64,000 nucleotides of DNA, taken from the NCBI RefSeq assembly GCF_003130795.1, contig NZ_CP029353.1:1999501-2063500 (forward strand), in the 5' to 3' direction. The position numbers and the translations under genes are program-made. The notes beneath the pieces were generated by a model, which searched no databases, was not told the DNA's origin, and saw only the letters and a list, made by a program, of their open reading frames with translations. Below, in pieces: positions 62,530-64,000 of this stretch. The DNA comes from Azospirillum thermophilum (lineage in GTDB: Bacteria; Pseudomonadota; Alphaproteobacteria; Azospirillales; Azospirillaceae). The stretch's first letter is position 1. Every line of letters begins with the position of its first letter.

Positions 62530-64000
62530 TTACCCGGCCCCCTTACCCGGCCTTGTCGGCGGGACGACGAAGCTGTCCATCACCTTCTTGCGGCCGGCGT
62601 GCTCGAAGTCGATCTCCAGCTTGTCCTGCTCCACCGCGACGACGGTGCCGTAGCCGAACTTCTGGTGGAAGACGCGGGCGCCCTTGGCGAAGGGGGCGTC
62701 GGGGCGGGCGCGGGGGCGACGGCGTAGGCCCCCTGGTCCAGCGTGATGGTGCGCGGCGCCGGGGGCTGGCGCTGGCTGCCCCTGAATTGGAAGCCTGACT
62801 GGAAGCCCGACTGGAAGCCGCCCCCCGACGAGCCCCAGGCGCCGCCCGAGGGCATGCCCCCCGCTCCGGCCCCGGCGAACAGGCCGGTCGCCGCCTCCGC
62901 CTCGACGTCGTCGGCGGGAAGCTCCTCGACGAAGCGCGAGGGCACGGCGCTGACCCAGCTGCCGTAGAGGCGGCGGTTGGCGGCGTGGCTGACATAGGCC
63001 TTCCGCCGGGCGCGCGTCAGCCCGACATAGGCGAGCCGCCGCTCCTCCTCCAGCCCGGCGATGCCGGTCTCGTCCAGCGCCCGCTGGTTGGGGAAGACGC
63101 CCTCCTCCCAGCCGGGCAGGAAGACGTGGTCGAACTCCAGCCCCTTGGCGCCGTGCAGAGTCATCACCGTCACCTGGTCGATGCCGGCGGCCTCGGCATT
63201 CTCCATGACCAGTGCCACATGCTCCAGGAAGCCCGGAAGGTTCTCGAACTCCGCCATGGCGGTGATCAGCTCCTTCAGGTTCTCCAGCCGGCCGGGGGCC
63301 TCGGGCGTCTTGTCCTCCTGCCACATGCGGGTGTAGCCGGACTCGTCGAGGATCATGCGGGCGAGGTCGGTGTGCGGCATCGTCGCCATCAGCCCGCGCC
63401 AGCGGAAGAAGTCCTGCAGCAGGCCGCGCAGCGTGTTGCGCAGCTTGGGCTTCAGCTCGTCCGTCTCGGTCAGCGCCCAGCCGGCCTCGGTCAGCGGCAC
63501 GCCGCCGTTGCGCGCCGCGGTGTAGAGGCACTGCAGCGCCGCCGGGCCGACGCCGCGCTTGGGCACGTTGATGATGCGCTCGAAGGCGAGGTCGTCGTCG
63601 GGCGAGTTGACGACGCGGAGATAGGCCATCGCGTCGCGGATTTCCTGCCGCTCGTAGAAGCGCGGGCCGCCCAGCACCTTGTAGGGCAGGCCGAGCGTGA
63701 TGAAGCGCTCCTCGAACTCGCGGGTCTGGAAGCCGGCGCGCACCAGAACCGCGACCTGCGAGAGGGGAACGCCCTTGCGCTGCAGCGCCTCGATCTCCTC
63801 GCCGACCCAGCGCGCCTCCTCCTCGCCGTCCCACACCGCCTTGACGCGCACCGGCTCGCCCTTGTCGGCCTCGGTCCACAGCGTCTTGCCGAGCCGCCCC
63901 TGGTTGTTGGCGATCAGCCCGGAGGCGGCCGAGAGGATGTGCCCGGTCGACCGGTAGTTCTGCTCCAGCTTGATGATGGTGGCGCCGGGAAAGTCGGTCT
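62530..64000 (-). CDS. uvrD: UvrD/PcrA-type DNA helicase, 3' part, frame broken once
   Basis: The C-terminal ~490 residues of an SF1A helicase for mismatch and excision repair; the N-terminal part lies beyond the window. Motif IV (QVAVLVRAGFQTREFEE), motif V (VTVMTLHGAKGLEFDHVFLPG) and motif VI (EEERRLAYVGLTRARR) are clear. A Gly/Ser/Phe-rich linker with GFQSGFQSGFQ leads to the PcrA/UvrD C-terminal Tudor-like domain (FHQKFGYGTVVAVEQDKLEIDFEHAG in pieces). That last domain is in another frame after the GGGG at 62701-62704; one added base repairs it. Confidence 0.92.
   Translation of the reverse strand, partial: DRLSRRHHHQAGAELPVDRAHPLGRLRADRQQPGAARQDAVDRGRQGRAGARQGGVGRRGGGALGRRGDRGAAAQGRSPLAGRGSGARRLPDPRVRGALHHARPALQGAGRPALLRAAGNPRRDGLSPRRQLARRRPRLRAHHQRAQARRRPGGAAVPLHRGAQRRRAADRGRLGADRDGRAEAQAAQHAARPAAGLLPLARADGDDAAHRPRPHDPRRVRLHPHVAGGQDARGPRPAGEPEGADHRHGGVREPSGLPGACGTGHGECRGRRHRPGDGDDSARRQGAGVRPRLPARLGGGRLPQPAGAGRDRHRRAGGGAAARLCRADARPAEGLCQPRRQPPPLRQLGQRRALALRRGASRRRRRGGGGDRPVRRGRSGGHALGRRLGLVGGRLPVGLPVRLPIQGQPAPAPGAAHHHAGPGGLRRRPRARPDAPFAKGARVFHQKFGYGTVVAVEQDKLEIDFEHAGRKKVMDSFVVPPTRPGKGAG

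Overview
The window reads as a high-GC alphaproteobacterial chromosome, most likely Azospirillum or a close Rhodospirillales relative. That is inferred from codon use (almost all G/C third positions), a type A RNase P RNA beside the division cluster, the gene order mraZ to lpxC followed by ligA, recN and bamD, and the richness in chemotaxis genes. No tRNA, rRNA, CRISPR array, prophage or insertion sequence was seen.

Layout. Positions 1-24,452 hold mixed accessory and metabolic genes: an ElaA-type acetyltransferase end, an AhpD-like protein, a TorD-family chaperone, an orphan hybrid histidine kinase, a patatin lipase with a C-terminal sensor-like domain behind a short upstream ORF, a GlcD/LDHD-type flavoprotein, a chemoreceptor, two lipoproteins, a 5-oxoprolinase, a CdtB/DNase I-like nuclease on locally lower-GC DNA, a TerB-DnaJ protein, an unknown membrane protein, and a uup-eamA-ampD-like run. 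Positions 24,480-25,609 hold rnpB and a long control region with DnaA-box-like sites and TGGGN repeats of the MraZ-operator type. Positions 25,610-46,500 are a nearly complete, tightly overlapping dcw cluster: mraZ-rsmH-ftsL-ftsI-murE-murF-mraY-murD-ftsW-murG-(84-aa ORF)-murC-murB-ddl-ftsQ-ftsA-ftsZ, a terminator, then lpxC. Positions 46,781-64,000 hold a globin-coupled-type chemoreceptor, ligA, a bacteriohemerythrin, a minus-strand run cheY-cheZ-cheZ-bamD-recN, an M24 aminopeptidase, a TerB protein, prmA, a coupled two-gene HEPN-like module, and the 3' part of uvrD.

How the genes work together. The dcw cluster supplies the MurNAc-pentapeptide and lipid I/II steps (MurB-F, Ddl, MraY, MurG), the septal synthase pair FtsW/FtsI and the divisome core FtsQ/L/A/Z, with MraZ as likely autoregulator. 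LpxC adds lipid A synthesis and BamD outer membrane protein assembly. CheY and two CheZ-type proteins form a local excitation/termination module that could serve the two receptors in the window.

A caution about the sequence itself: seven genes, including the normally essential ftsW and ligA, are broken by nine frame changes. Every one is repaired by adding a single base, and eight of the nine lie in G or C runs. This looks like systematic homopolymer undercalling and not gene decay, so those genes are annotated as whole genes with the frame change noted.
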